NCBI GenBank assembly: GCA_011009095.1
Contig: VTPC01008294.1
Location: 62,001 to 126,000 of the forward strand
DNA: 64,000 bases
Origin: Ignelater luminosus
Taxonomy: Eukaryota > Arthropoda > Insecta > Coleoptera > Elateridae
Reading direction: 5' to 3'
Positions 50,901 to 63,805 of this stretch are shown in pieces. Each line of letters begins with the position of its first letter. Positions within the stretch are counted from its first letter, which is position 1. The position numbers and the translations under genes are program-made. A model generated the notes under the pieces. The model ran no database searches and was not told the origin of the DNA. It saw only the letters and a list, made by a program, of their open reading frames with translations.

Positions 50901-53900
50901 TCACCAAATGTGTCGGACAATTCTTCTTGATGGACTAATTTTGACAAATGGCCAACCCATAATGTTGTACTGCACACTATTATAAAATTTTAAAAAAAAC
51001 AAAATTAGTTCTCAAAATCAATAGTACCGTATGGCATACTAACCACTTAAATTCTCTTTTTTTTATTGGTGGTAATCCTCTCTTTTTTCTTTCCTTTTCT
51101 TTTTCTTGGTCTTTTTCTTTTTCGATCTCTTTTTCTCGATTCCTTTCCCTATCTCTTTCTCTACTTCTAGAACGACGACGTCTATCTCTTGAACGACTTC
51201 TACTACGTGACCTTCGAGACCTTCTGTCTCTGTCACGACCTCTATCTCTAGAACGATCTCTTGATCTGCTCCTTCTACGTCTACTTGAATACCTATCATT
51301 ATGAGGTGATTGACTAAGGGAATCGGTATGATCTAAATTTATAACCTGAAAAATAAAGTATTTGTGAGTTAGGACATTATTTTGCTTTACAGTTTTTGCT
51401 ATCAACCTCTAGATCTCCACTATCATTTGCACCCATGAACTGAATTTCTGAGTCGAGGGTGACTTCTTCTTGTTGAGGTTGCATATCATAAGATTGCTTA
51501 TAACCAGGTGGTGGTATGCTCATGTCTTGAACACCGCCAAGATAATAATTTTGTATTATAGCTGGAGAATTATTTGTTGGAGGTGGTTTTAGTTCACATT
51601 CTGATGCAAATGGTAGATTCTAAGACAAAAAGAAAATAGATAAACAAATCTAATTAAATCTGTAATATTAAGGTAGTATCTTCGTAAACCCACTTTTCTA
51701 TGGAGTTAATGAAATTGCGTGTACACATAAAGAATAATCTTCTCTTAGCAAATAGCTGAAATTGAAAATTTTGGCCCGTTTAATAGAGGAGATATTCACA
51801 ATCAAAGTTGGCACTTTTTACATGCTCTGCATGTACCAGTTAACTAAAAGTTACATATTTTCCGTCATAACTAAAACTTTTCTATACATTGTTTCAAAAA
51901 AACAACTTATTTATAAATTAGTTTATTATGAATATTTTGAATAAAAAAAGAAAGTTTTTGCCCGATTTGTTGAAAAGATAAACATTTTTAAATGATGCAA
52001 GTTTAAGCATTTCTTGGTAAGTAGAGGGATATGTCAATGAGCGTCTGAGTCATGTAGTTGTGTGTATACGTGAACATGCAGTGTCTGAGTATAGAGTACA
52101 GTCTCTGACTAAAATAATGAACACTTGACTACTGATGTTTGAACTATTTTACATTTACACGAGAATTTATTTTTGCACCACACTGTACCAGAGATACTAC
52201 CTTAATATAAGAATCACAACACAAATACCATAATTCATTTTTTAACATATATTTGTAGCTCATTGAAATGGAATTCAAATAGTCTAAGTCCCGTTTTGAT
52301 ACCAGGAGTAGTTATTGCTGTTTAAAGATTTAACTGTGATGTCAATATGCAAGACGGTTGTGTTGTGTCTGTTTTTTTTTCTTTTATTTATTTGAAGGGC
52401 TATCGGAAAACTAAAACCACTTTTTGATTGCCACTTTTTGTTTTCTATTAAATACGCTAACAAAATTCCTGTACAACGTTTCGGTTTCAAGTAACCATCA
52501 TCAACCTCATTTTTTTAAATAGGCAGAAAAACAATTGAAAATTGGATAGTTCTTGTTGTCACGATTCTAATGATGTAAACATGATAGGGTTATTTTGGTT
52601 TTGATTTTTTAGTGTTGAAAGCTGCTGTGACCAACTGTAATAATTGCTGTTCATCTTCAAAATTTTGATTAAGCACATGATTCTTGACATAACCCCAGAG
52701 GAAAGAAATCTAACGGTGTTAGATCAAGTGATCGTGCAGGCCAGGGTACTGCAGAATTAATTTATAGCTTAAGAAATCAAAATAACCCTATCATGTTTAC
52801 ATTATTAGAATCGTGACAAGAGCTATCCAAAACAATTTTCAATTGTTTTTCAGTCTATTTAAAAAAGTGAGGTTGATGATGGTTACTCGAAACCGAAACG
52901 TTGTACAGGAATTTTGTTAGCGTATTTTAATAGAGAACAAAAAGTGGCTATGGAAAAATGGTTTTAGTTTTCCGATATCTCTTCAAATAAATAAAAGAAA
53001 AAATAATAACGAAAATCGAGAAATCTACTTTTTTTTAAATATCTCTGAAACTATCCAAGATATCTAGATTTTGCAAATGCCAACAAAAAGGTCCTATAAA
53101 TAGCCAACTGTCATCCTATTTAACTGATTCTGTATCTCTTACCATTTCCAAGATTTCCATGCTGTGCATTCTTATCTTGGACACACTGTATAAGAGTGAA
53201 ATACTCATATTTTAAGTTTTCAATTTCAAACAATAAATCTTTTTAAATTTAATTAGGTGTCAAAGTTAAACTTGTTCATTTGTTATTAGAATAATATTCA
53301 TTTGTATTTTATTTTAAAATGAATCTAAACCTTATCGGTTTGAACCTCTTCGTGAAAATTTTGAGGAAGCAGACGATGGTGATTCTAATAAAAAAAAACC
53401 ACATCAAGAGCAGAACAAATTAAATAATATAAAAGCAGGAATTACAAAGAGTTGTTGACTGATAAAGAAAACGTGTGTTGTGTGGAAAAGAATCTGCAGG
53501 AAAAATGAAAATTGACAATTTTCGTTGTGCTACAAAGTGCTCACAGTTTTCAAAACTAATCTTAGATAAGGAAGTACTGCAGTTAACTAGACATAATCTT
53601 GCTTTAAAAACAAAAATCCATTTTAAGAAACAATTGCTAACTGCAGAAAATGCTTTAAACAAAACTTGATGATGATGGCATACAAACTTGGATAAATTCA
53701 TGGATATTCACAGCATTCTAGCCAGATCGCAAATTATTTTGGGGAACAATTTCTGTTTCAAGATTTATGAAAAAATATTGTTTTCTCGATTGTTTTTATG
53801 TTTGAACTATTTCTACAACTGTACACACTACAAGCAGGCATTTATAAATTAAGTTTAAATCGTGATCTAAAAGCTGCTTGTAAAATAACAGCACATGTAA

Positions 53901-55416
53901 ACGCAATTTATATAAAAGCCAAGCATCTGTCACGGCTGGTTTGCACTTTGATGTTACACGCATCTCAATTATTGGTCATAATTTCCTTATTGTATCAGAT
54001 AAACTTCCAAGAAATTACACACTAATATAAATACTTGAAAACTCTCACTTGAGACAAACATGTTTTTTGTGTTGTGATCCCCTTTAAGTCATACATATAT
54101 TGGTTAAACACCAAGGTCATGGAAATAATACTGCATTTAATGTAAAGCACAGTGCCTGGATTGCATATATTACAATGATTGCCATATAAAATGCATCTGT
54201 AAATAGATATTTTTATTTATTAAAATAAAAAATCGAACAGTTTCAATGAACACTGATTCACTAATCTCATATAATTATTTCAACACGATTTAATGTAAGT
54301 TGAAAACAATATAAAAGGGTTTCAAACATATTATTCAGCTATATAGTGTGTAAATAAAGTAAGGAATAAAATTCATGTTTTTTATTATTGCTGTTTGGAA
54401 GAAAAGCTCAGACAGGTCAATTTTATTGATTCTCAACCTTGTTTTCGTCACGGTACACTTTTAATAATTTAAAAATTTGGTGGCACACTAACAATAAGAT
54501 ATATTTAAAAAATTTTACTAAACTAGTATAATAGCTTTGTTTGGGTTAAATCTAGAACCAGTCCTGAACTGCAATAGTCATACGCATTGGTTCACCCAGT
54601 CCCCGCTACGAAGATAGAACCAATCGAACTACTTGTGTGACATCGCTTATGTATGGGTATTCGTAGTGGCGGCACATTTCAAAAATCTCGCGGCACACTA
54701 AAGTGCCGCAGCACAGTGGTTGAGAATCACTGATTTACACACTTTATATAATATATATAAAAGCGCTTTCTTAAAATTGTTTCCGTACTTTTCGAGACAG
54801 TCCTTATACTGTTTTTTCTGATATGTCATATTATTTACTGTATTTTGTATTTACTCTGTTTCTGTAATTAGCTAACCTGGTGTTGGGAATAAAGATTATT
54901 GCTATTATTATTATATGCAAATCAGGCACCAGTAATGTGCAGAGCTACTAAGAATTTTAAGAGTACCGGAACAGTTTGGGCCAAATGTTTATCAAACTCC
55001 TCTTCTTGCTGTTTCATTTCTTGTAGTTTTCGTAATTTCTCAACATCTATATCTTGATGGTGCTGTGTTTGATTTATAGTTTGTTGTAAAGTTTGAAGTT
55101 GCCTCAAGACTTCTGGATTTGATAACAAGCTAGACATTAAAACAGCATTAATATAAATTTATTAGCATAAAAATATTGCAAACTACCTTCCCACAGTATC
55201 CATGGCAGATGCTGAGTTATTAGCTGATGGAGGTTTGGGTGATGGATTAACATGATCTTCGTCTTCATCATCATCATAATCAAAGTCCAATAGTTTACGA
55301 TCAAACCGAACAGTTTGTCCATCATTTTTCACATTATTATCAACCCCCTGCCTTTGCAAAAATTTGTGCAGCTGTTGCAATTGCGCTAATGTAGTTGGAT
55401 CTGGATTTACAGCATT
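47932..55416 (-). CDS. SCAF8: SCAF4/SCAF8-like RNA polymerase II CTD-associated factor, seven 3' exons
   Basis: SCAF4 and SCAF8 bind the phosphorylated RNA polymerase II tail and guard against early polyadenylation; this looks like the single insect homologue (symbol by similarity). Exons: 55416-55187, 55129-54967, 51619-51407, 51345-51044, 50969-50768, 50713-48820, 48551-47932. All phases agree (3624 nt, about 1207 residues). In order: [35 protein letters not shown] and [33 protein letters not shown] and [16 protein letters not shown]; an RS region running into [10 protein letters not shown]; an RRM ([17 protein letters not shown]); [11 protein letters not shown] and [12 protein letters not shown]; then a Pro-rich, Arg/Asp-rich and Gly/Pro-rich tail with GPP repeats, ending in an acidic DDVQE. 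The N-terminal CTD-interacting domain is not seen up to 64000. The acceptor at 50969 was chosen by phase. Confidence 0.9.
48635..48712 (-). repeat. tRNA-derived sequence in a SCAF intron
   Basis: The minus strand reads TAGCGTAGTTGGTT (A box) and, 40 bases on, GGTTCAGATCC (B box), with a near-correct T-arm (TAGG, 7-base loop, CCTA). The acceptor stem pairs poorly, so this is a tRNA pseudogene or tRNA-derived SINE and not a confident tRNA gene. It lies between the last two SCAF exons in the same orientation. Confidence 0.55.
52370..53000. mobile_element. Palindromic foldback with mariner transposase motif at its centre
   Basis: Arms of about 230 bp match inverted: ATCGGAAAACTAAAACCA, CAACGTTTCGGTTTC and TAACCCTATCATGTTTACAT blocks occur on both sides. 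The central unique part (about 52600-52770) reads, on minus, [17 protein letters not shown] and then PLGLCQE, a mariner-type C-terminal catalytic motif. It sits in the large SCAF intron. Exact termini are unresolved. Confidence 0.75.
53330..53690 (+). pseudogene. Possible P2X7-like intracellular-domain fragment
   Basis: The plus strand reads [18 protein letters not shown], then (with a stop and a frame change) ENVCCVEKN and [20 protein letters not shown] with [10 protein letters not shown]. The order YRFEP..E, acidic stretch, CC.E, then C.....F...LD..VL resembles the P2X purinoceptor 7 C-terminal domain found in multicopy, transposon-like insect proteins. Similarity is weak and judged by eye. 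It lies in the SCAF intron on the opposite strand. Confidence 0.3.
54424..54732. mobile_element. hAT-like MITE, about 309 bp
   Basis: The right end, reversed, is CAGTGATTCTCAACC, a common hAT terminus; the left end TATTGATTCTCAACC is diverged. Subterminal GTGGCACAC and GCGGCACAC recur. No target duplication could be matched. Confidence 0.65.
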
Positions 55417-55617
55417 CTGCAAAAAAACAAAAATTAATATTTTGTAACTAACTTGTTTATCTGACTAATTCTAAGTTAACCATGTCCTATAACTTTTTGT
55501 TGAAACATTGTTAATATTCAACTCTGACAATTTACTTCAGATAAATCAGTATAAGAGCATGCTAAAAAAATCTAAATTACAATTTATGCTCTACAATCTT
55601 AATTTACAACACTAAAA

Positions 55618-55747
55618 GGCCTGTTGTACAATTGAGGTTCAAATTTAATCAAAGTTCAACTGCATAGAAACAATTGTTAAAACAACTGTTTCTATGCAGT
55701 TAAGCTACATTTGTATGTGAATTAAACCTAGTTAGTACAATCAGCCC
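55618..55747. mobile_element. Palindromic MITE, about 130 bp
   Basis: GGCCTGTTGTACAATTGAGG and, reversed, GGGCTGATTGTACTAACTAG. The centre is a near-perfect hairpin, AACTGCATAGAAACAATTGT against AACTGCATAGAAACAGTTGT. It lies upstream of the first visible SCAF exon. Confidence 0.65.
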
Positions 55748-56689
55748 TAAACAGTAGACAATACAAATTTGAAAACTACAATCAACATAACACAAAATAA
55801 TGGCCTGAAATCTAATGTTGCTTCTACTTGAAAGATGTGAAACTCTTCACAGGTAAGAATTTCATTTTCCGTAACTTGCTTGACACAATATTTTTCTTAT
55901 TCTTACAATAATCAGCACAATTGAGATTGTAGGATAGAATAAAGTGCCATATAACATTGTTTTTCAATGCATAGTTTACTAATCAATCTTAGTGTTAATG
56001 AAATATATATCTCAAGATGTACCTCTCTTTAAGCTTCTACGGAAATCAAATCACAAAATAAATGTATCAAGTACATTTGATCGATCACATCTAATTTCAA
56101 GATTCTAAATATCACGCCCCCACTTAAAAATAGATGCAATTCTTTGGTGTAAACAAATTGAAACAAATTGGTTGACTAGATGCTGTCTTTAGAGAAATGT
56201 CATTTTGTTTGCTCGTTTCATTCAAAAGCCTTACACTATAATTTTGCAACCAATTTTAATTTTTTTTAAATCATAAAACTGCATTTGCTATTAAGTAAAG
56301 ATAGTAAGTGGTTTAAGATTTAGAGGTTAAGTATGATAAAAAAGAGTGATGTGTATCGAAAAGTATCAATACTTCTTTTTTTTTTATTAAACATTTGTTA
56401 AGAAATAGCAAGCAGAACTAAACAACTATCAATGTGTATGCGAACATCAGAACTCTTCAGAATCTAGTGAGAATCTTAATGATGTGTTAAGTTAGAATTT
56501 GAAGTTATCTTCTTGTTAAAATTCAACAAGAAAAAAATATTAACTGAAAAAGTACAATATGTGACCTCAAAGTAGAGATTGTTAGAAATGTTTTAGAAAA
56601 AGAAGCATGCATTAAAGGTAATCTAAAAACCTTATTGTTAGTCCTGAATTGTATCTTGTTGACTTATTTCAAGAAAGTTTAATGACAGT

Positions 56690-59041
56690 GGACATACAAT
56701 AAGAAAGGAATGAATTCCAGATTATTATTGTACATATATAAGCATCTGATACGGATGAAAGAGTGACTAGTGAAATAACGATGATAGACAATTTTAATGC
56801 CTGTATGGATAATAGTAGAAGATTAGAAGAATGTAATAGGTCCCTTTGGTAAAGTAAAATTCAATGACATGTGAGAAAAACTCTTAAAGTTCTATATGGC
56901 AAATAATTTAATAAAGTCAAAGCTATCCACAAGTGTATTAGGGAAGCAGTAAGTAGGCAGGAAAAGTCACTAATTGATTATTTTATTGTTCTATAAAGAT
57001 CATTTTAAGTTGATTAAATATGTCAGGGTCAGAGGAGGCACCAAAATAGAAAGTGGCCATTACCTGGTCCAAAGAACAGTATGGTAATTAAAAGGATTGA
57101 AAGGAAAAGATTGATTATAATAAGAAACTCTGGAAGAAATATCTTGAGAGCCATAACAACTGTATAGAATGAAGGATATGAAGTTAAGGCAGCTAAGTAG
57201 AATCGTAGGAGAACTCCAGTCAAAAAGCAGAATCGAATTTTTGAAAAAAAAATAAAAATAAAATGGAGTAGTGTCATTTTAACAAACTTTTAAATTCAGA
57301 AGAACAGCCTAAGAACAGATTATCCTTATAGTGCAAAAAGGTCCAATCAAACCTATCGAGGTCATTTCATATCTGAATTTGAAAAAACATTCAAGATCAA
57401 ATTTGGAAAAGTGGTAGGGTATGATGGTATTACACTGATAGTGAAATTCATGGGGGAAATAGGAAAGACCTGCCTATTTCATATGTTTAAGAAAGCCTGC
57501 AGCACAAATAGTATCCTAGAAGACTGGAAAACTGCTAATTATTCCTGCACATAAAAAGGGTGATAAGAGAAAGTATGGTAATCATAGAAAGATTCCTTTG
57601 GTGAGCATACTGGAAAATTATACTCGAAGATTCTAGAAATGTGTCGATAAGTTGAAGCAGCCTTAGCAGATTCTCAATACGGATTTAAGTCAAACAGGGG
57701 CACACAGGATGCAATATTTATACAAATCTCACAAAAATTAACTGAATTCTCAAAAGAAGCTCACTTATGCTATATAGACCTAAAGCAAGCCTTCAACAGG
57801 GTACCATGGAAGCAAATTATAATTTCTCTCAAGCACAAAAATGTAATTAAACACCTAGTTCATGCTATACAAAGTATCTACAGTGAAGCGTATAATATCA
57901 TAAGAACAACCAAACAAATGCAGGAGTGAGGCAATGGGATATTCTTTCTCTCTTACTGTTTATCCTCATAATGGATGAAGCGTCAAGAACTACCAAGAAC
58001 AAATGAGGGATCTACACATGAGATATTAGAAAATAAATCCAGTTGTAGTCACAGAATTAATGTATGCAGATGACATGATTATAATCCCATCTGGAACCTC
58101 TAAGAGGGGTTTAATAATCAACAAAGAAAAGTTCAAGAAAAACATGAAATTTTCATTGACAATAACAAAACAAAAAGTAAAAAAGTTACAAATATTTGGG
58201 AGTCATAAGCAATAAAATTAACAATGAGGTTAACAGAAGAAATGAAGTTACATGAAAGTTTCTCTATGCTCTAAACCATTCTTTCCTTAATCACAAAAGC
58301 CCAGTTTCTTCTCTCCTTTCACTAATGAAGCTTCCTTAGGAATTTAAACAGGTATAGCATTATCTGATCTTAACAACAAAAAAAAAGGACAAAATTGGTT
58401 GTCATGGTTATCAGAGAATATTTAAATCTAATGAAGAGAGTAGAAACCAACCCAAAGAAATTAGCAAGTGAATCAAGTTGGTGGTCTACAAATCAATTTA
58501 TATTCCAACTCTAACATATGGCACCGAGTCATGGAATCTCTCTGAATCACACAGAAAGAAGCTTCAGACTATAGAAATGAAATATCTCAAAAGGCTGGTA
58601 AAAAAATCTAGAAGGGACTGCATTAGGAATGAAAATACAGTGGAACCTCCATAACTTGAAATTCAAGGGGCACAATTATTAGTTCGAGTTATAGAAAATA
58701 TGAGTTATGGAAAATTACGTGCAATTAGTATACGAAGTGCAAGGAGATGCAATAAATTTTGAGTTGAGGAAAAATTCAAGTTACAGAAGTTCAACTTATG
58801 GGATTCGACTGTATTAGAAAAACAGCAGAAGTATGGCTAATCCATAATTATGTAGAAAATGCACAGTTGCAATATGGACACATAAATGTTGGATGGAGAA
58901 TAATAGGCTATTGAAGTATGATGTGCAAGAAACCAAGGCAGTAGAACACCAGGCAAAGCCAGAACCAGATGGATGAACAATGTTCAAGATGCCATAGAGA
59001 AGAGAGGCAAATCCATCCAGGAAACAAAAAGAAGTAGGCAA
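56690..59041 (+). mobile_element. LINE (non-LTR retrotransposon) remnant
   Basis: Pieces in order on the plus strand: the end of an endonuclease domain (GPFGKVKFNDM, then EKLLKFYMANNLI, at about 56840); reverse transcriptase start KVVGYDGITL; QYGFKSNRGTQDAIFIQISQ; CYIDLKQAFNRVPWKQIIIS; MYADDMIIIPSGTS (YADD catalytic box, about 58065); YIPTLTYGTESWNLSESHRK with KLQTIEMKYLKRLVKKSRRD; and a C-terminal RWMNNVQDAIEKRGKSIQET. Many stops and frame changes are present. The protein layout fits an RTE- or Jockey-like LINE; the clade is uncertain. It lies upstream of the visible SCAF exons, in the opposite orientation. Confidence 0.8.
58638..58811. mobile_element. pogo/Tigger-like MITE, 174 bp, inside the LINE
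   Basis: Ends CAGTGGAACCTCCATAACTT and, reversed, CAGTCGAATCCCATAAGTTG, with TA on both sides. It splits the LINE coding sequence between RRDCIRNE and IRKTAEVW, so it is younger than the LINE. Confidence 0.8.
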
Positions 59042-59583
59042 TGACTAAGTAAGCAAACAATTGAGAGAATTCATTACAAACATAAATATAAGTCTAAGAA
59101 GTTGAGGTCAATCTATCCTCGCATTTTTACAGTAATTTTCAAAACAAAACTGATGATCACTAATGAATTTTTAATGAAATAAATTATTTATGCAAATCTA
59201 GTTTACTTTAAAAGACTTTCATTTAGTTAGACATTTCTTTAGGTCTCTTCTATCACATATATCGAACACAATTAAATTTTGTTTCAGAGATTATTGTACT
59301 TAAAAAAGTGAGGATAGATCAACCTGCAATCAATATTCAATAATATAAATAAAAAATAAGGGAGAACTGAAGAAAATAAGTTCTAAATAATCAAAACTTA
59401 ACAGGAATGATATTATGGGTTAACTAAAAATTGGCACAAAGTTAAATTGTTGAATCTAGTAGGTTATACTTAATAGTTGCTACACATTTATTTCCTCATT
59501 CATTAACATTCTAAATGTTAAACAGAAATATTCATTATAATACAACTCAATAGTTTTTCATATAATGAACAGGTTCAATAAAA

Positions 59584-60125
59584 ATGGCAAAAAAAGATGT
59601 TATTGGCATATTTTGCATTGCCAATAGTGATATGACTAAAAGTTACACAATCAATTATCTTGCAAAAGTAAGAATTGGACTAAAAACCATTTATGATACA
59701 ATTAAAAGATGAGAAGACAGTCAACAACTTGAGTCACAATAAAGGATTTGGTCAAAAACCCAAAAAAGAAACAAGATGCTTTAGAAAATGACGTCATAGA
59801 AGCTCTTGCACAAATCCAGAGGAAAATGGCAAGTATAAAACAACTTGGCAAAATACTAAGAGAGAAATATAAGAGTTAGAAAGGAATTTGATACCTTTCT
59901 TGAAAAAAAAATACAGTTTATGGCATAATATAATTTGGCCAAACATAGTGAGCTCACATTATGCTGCAACAACAATGAGCATGTTAGAGAGGTACCAGAT
60001 TTATTATATTTCTCGCAAAGAAATTGTACCAAATGTTCCCCAGTTACATTCTATTGAAAGATTCTAGGATTATTTATAACAAAAAGCATGTGAAGAAGGT
60101 TGAACTCCAAATTTAGGGAACAAAT
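59584..60125 (+). mobile_element. Tc1-type transposase remnant
   Basis: Plus strand: KKDVIGIFCIANSDMTKSYT with NYLAKVRIGLKTIYDTIKR (DNA-binding part), then a heavily broken stretch, then YFSRKEIVPNVPQLHSIERF (third catalytic region, compare QLRPIERFW in the 40901-42187 element) and ACEEG. Several stops are present and the middle is shortened. Confidence 0.65.
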
Positions 60126-62912
60126 TAATTAAGTGAACTTAAACTAAACTGTGCTAAAAGCTAAAGTCAGCATTTGTCAGTTTAATGGCAGGGTTTGGGT
60201 CTATTGCATTCTTGAAATGTATATGATATATCAATCTTGTATTTTATGCCAATTCTTAGTTGTTACATCCATATTTAGGAGAAACAATATTGATGTGAGA
60301 ATATAGTATAACGCAATTTTGACATACCACTTAAGATCAGAGTAATGCTTCAGATACTCACAAAAAAAAAACTAAAATCAAAAAATTTCGTTTAAATTCT
60401 GGCCTCTCGTCCACAAATTAAAACAGGAAAAAATGGCAACAAAAAGTTTTATGTAATTGGGCACAATATAAAAATGATGTTTTTGCTACTGCGCTCTGTT
60501 TTACCATGAGATAAAAGTCGAGGTAGGCTTTTAAATAGAATGACTACTTGATTTTGATATACTTAACAGCCTGTTTGAAAAGCTTTTTAGTGATGTTAGC
60601 ATTTTACATAATTATTTTTTTGTTTTTAAAACTTATTTGAGAAAAATTAGATTTTGTGTAAAAATGTAAGTTTCTTCATAATAAATTATTATATTAATAT
60701 AAATTATATTTGTTTTACTTAACAAATGCTATAATTGTTATGTATTTTACTAACGATGACAAATCTTACTTTTTGCATAAAAATCTAGTTTTTCTCAAAT
60801 AAGTATCAAAAATAAAAGATTAACTATGGATAATGATACAACTTGAGAAAGTATTTTGAACAAGTTATTTAATTTGTATTAAAATTAAATAGATATTTCA
60901 TTCTTGGCCAAAATTTAAGTATCTTATTTTGTATATGGGGGAAGTTCAAAAACACGAAAATGGTTCAAGAATCAAGTATAAGGATTTGAAGTACACAAAA
61001 AAATTATTTGGAAAAGTTGCTCAGAATCAAAGAAAGCTGTCAAATATACAGTCACAGCAATTTACTTTAAAAAGTTTTTATTTTTTCTGTGTATTACAAA
61101 AAATGAAATGAAAATTTAAGTTTTGTTCACCCAACAACTAGAAAATTATGTTAATCAAAATTAGTAAGTTGTATTAAATGTAAAAAATAAATAAAATCAA
61201 GATAAGTCATTTTCATATTTACAAACCTTCCCCATATATGAAAGGAGAACTTAAATCTGTGCTTTTCAACAAGATTTAAAAAATTTTGTTTCTGAATTTG
61301 TATATTCTGTTGATCTGTTGCCATGTTTCCGTAACTTTACAGGGCATGTTATATATGAAATCAACTTAGAATTTTCTCATGATTACAGATACATAATCGG
61401 TATTTTGATGTCTTGAATACTTTTCGAAATAATCGACATCAATTTTTTTTTTAAATTGTTCATGATCATACTTGCATTTTCACTGGCTAATTTTGAAAAG
61501 AAGCAGGAACTTTTATCAAAAATAAAACTCTAAACATTTTTAATAAACAAGTTTTCCATTTGCATCCAAATTTTTGCTGGTCACCCTATATGGTGATCAT
61601 TGTGAATAAACCCAAATATAGTTTATAAAATTATGGAAGAGAAGAAATCATGCCTTTATGAAGCAGTTTGAATGTTTCATTGTTTATACTGAGGTATGTT
61701 AGTGGTATTTCAAGTGAATGAATTGCAGAGCAAATATGGCAGAAGCATGTGGTTCGGATGGAGAATGTAGTGATTCTAATTATGATTATAAAGATTCAGG
61801 AGATGATATAGATGAATATTTGAAAATAAAACAGTGATTCTGAACATTACACAGTCATAGAAAATAAAAGTAGTGCAACAAACAAAGTACAAATTGACTT
61901 AAACCTGGACAACTGTTTTGTTTGGAGGAAAGTATGTTTAATTAAATTTGGTATTGTAGATCCACTTGTTTGATAAGGTGCATGTATGTTGGAGATATAA
62001 AAAAGGTACTTTTTCCTTATGGTTTTTTTAATACAGTTTTAATATCATTCCAGTTTTGGCAGTATTGTTGCCATCAGTGATACACATCTAATGGTCTAAT
62101 TAATTCAAGGAGCGTTATTAAGTTAAAATCCACTATATGTGTAAATTTTAGATGGCTTATGATAACGAGCAATCTATAAAATTTGTCTCCTCAGTTGGCT
62201 GTAAACAAGATAAGACAATCCAGTATGTCGAATTGTTATAATATGAAGTGACAGATATCAAGGGTGTTTGTGTAACAGGTTAAGTTTGCTGTCAATTTGA
62301 AAACTTAACTTTTATGATCAAATGCTACTTTAGGAAGGTAGAGGATTAATGGTAACTGGGTGTATTTTGTTTTGGATGCTTTTGTTGAATTCTAAAATCA
62401 ATTTCCAAATTTAGTAGCAGCAATAAATCCTTAAATAATTCCATCCATGGCCAACCAAGAATATAAATTTTATGGATCACATATTATAATTATTGTACTC
62501 TGTTAAATACAATAATTATTATAATCTAAACTAGAAATAAGTAAAACAGTTCTTTTTATAGAGCTAACTCATCTGAGTCGATTCACTGAACCAGCTCGAT
62601 TGAGTTACCTGGCTCACTTATGCTATGATGGAAGATGGTTCATTTCGAGTAGCTGCAGTTCCGAGCTTTAACATTTCAATCAAATCAAACAAATGTGGTT
62701 GAGCTGGGAGCTGTTATTCTCTATGTGAAATAAATAATTTACCATTAACCAATAGAAAATTGAATTTAATATTTATGATAAGAAGTCAAAGAAAAATAAG
62801 AATTTTGCTGAAATTACTTGGATCATCATGCATCAGTGAGTTAAAGCAAGTCAAGAACACAAAAGTTGAATTTTCATGACAGATGTCAGTCACACTGTAT
62901 GGTGGATTTATA
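60126..62912. other. No gene recognised; one palindrome
   Basis: AT-rich. A palindrome at about 60632-60805 pairs CTTATTTGAGAAAAATTAGA with its inverted partner CTAGTTTTTCTCAAATAAG. A short acidic frame beginning MAEACGSDGECSDSNYDY (about 61737) resembles the N-terminus of some piggyBac-type proteins, but nothing after it confirms this. Confidence 0.4.
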
Positions 62913-63457
62913 CAGGGTGATCATTTTAAAACTTTCCACCTTGAATAACTCTTTAATTAGAGGAATTATCAAAAATTGCTGAAACGCGTCGCTTTTGTTT
63001 TCGAGGGGGACATTTAATAACCTACTCTAGTCAGTTGGGAAACTTTCACCCTCCCCCCCTGCCACCTCCTCCCCAAAATCTTAAATGGCGCTACCCCATG
63101 TGTGATATATCATTTTAAAGGGTATAAAATTCTCAATCTTCTACTTCAAAGAAAATTAAAATTAGCCCAGCCGTTCGTGAATTAGAGCCAAAAATGTATT
63201 TAATTCAATCAATACATTTCTGTCTCTAGTTCACGAACGGCTGGGTTGATTTTAATTTTCTTTGATGTAAAAGATTGAGAATGTTGTACCCTTTAAAATG
63301 ATACATCACACATGAGGTAGTGCCATTTAAGATCTTGGGGAGGAGGTGGCAGGGGGGAGGGTGAAAGTTTCCCAACTGACTAGAGTTTCAGCGATTTTTG
63401 ATAATTTCTCTAATTAAAGAGTTATTCAAGATGAAAAGTTTTAAAATGATCACCCTG
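62913..63457. mobile_element. Complete foldback MITE, 545 bp, TA-flanked
   Basis: Both ends CAGGGTGATCATTTTAAAAC, inverted, with TA on each side. Arms of about 250 bp include a G-rich/C-rich tract and TCAAAGAAAATTAAAAT blocks. The truncated copy at 15403-15817 is the same family. No transposase motif. Confidence 0.9.
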
Positions 63458-63511
63458 TATAGTGAATTCAGACTTACTAATGCTCTTTGAATTAATTTGA
63501 CCATTAGATAG

Positions 63512-63538
63512 ATATATATATATATATATATATATATA
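63512..63538. repeat. (TA)n microsatellite
   Basis: About 13 TA units just after the 62913-63457 element. A shorter (TA)n lies at 33264-33278, at the insertion site of the 33279 element. Confidence 0.85.
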
Positions 63539-63805
63539 CTGATGATGGCAATATTACTAAAACTGGTATGATATTAAAACTGTATACAAAGCCATAAGGA
63601 AGTGCCGTTTTTTCTATATCCCCAACAGCAATTTAATCTTTAAAATCTAATAGCTATTCTTAACAAAGTCTTGGAGAGATATTATATGTTAAGGTTTCAA
63701 CTTTAAACATATTTCATTTTATCCCTCTATACTTAAACAGATTTGATCAACCGCTGTATATACTAATGCCATTGTACTTTAAACATTCAATACATAATCA
63801 ATATA

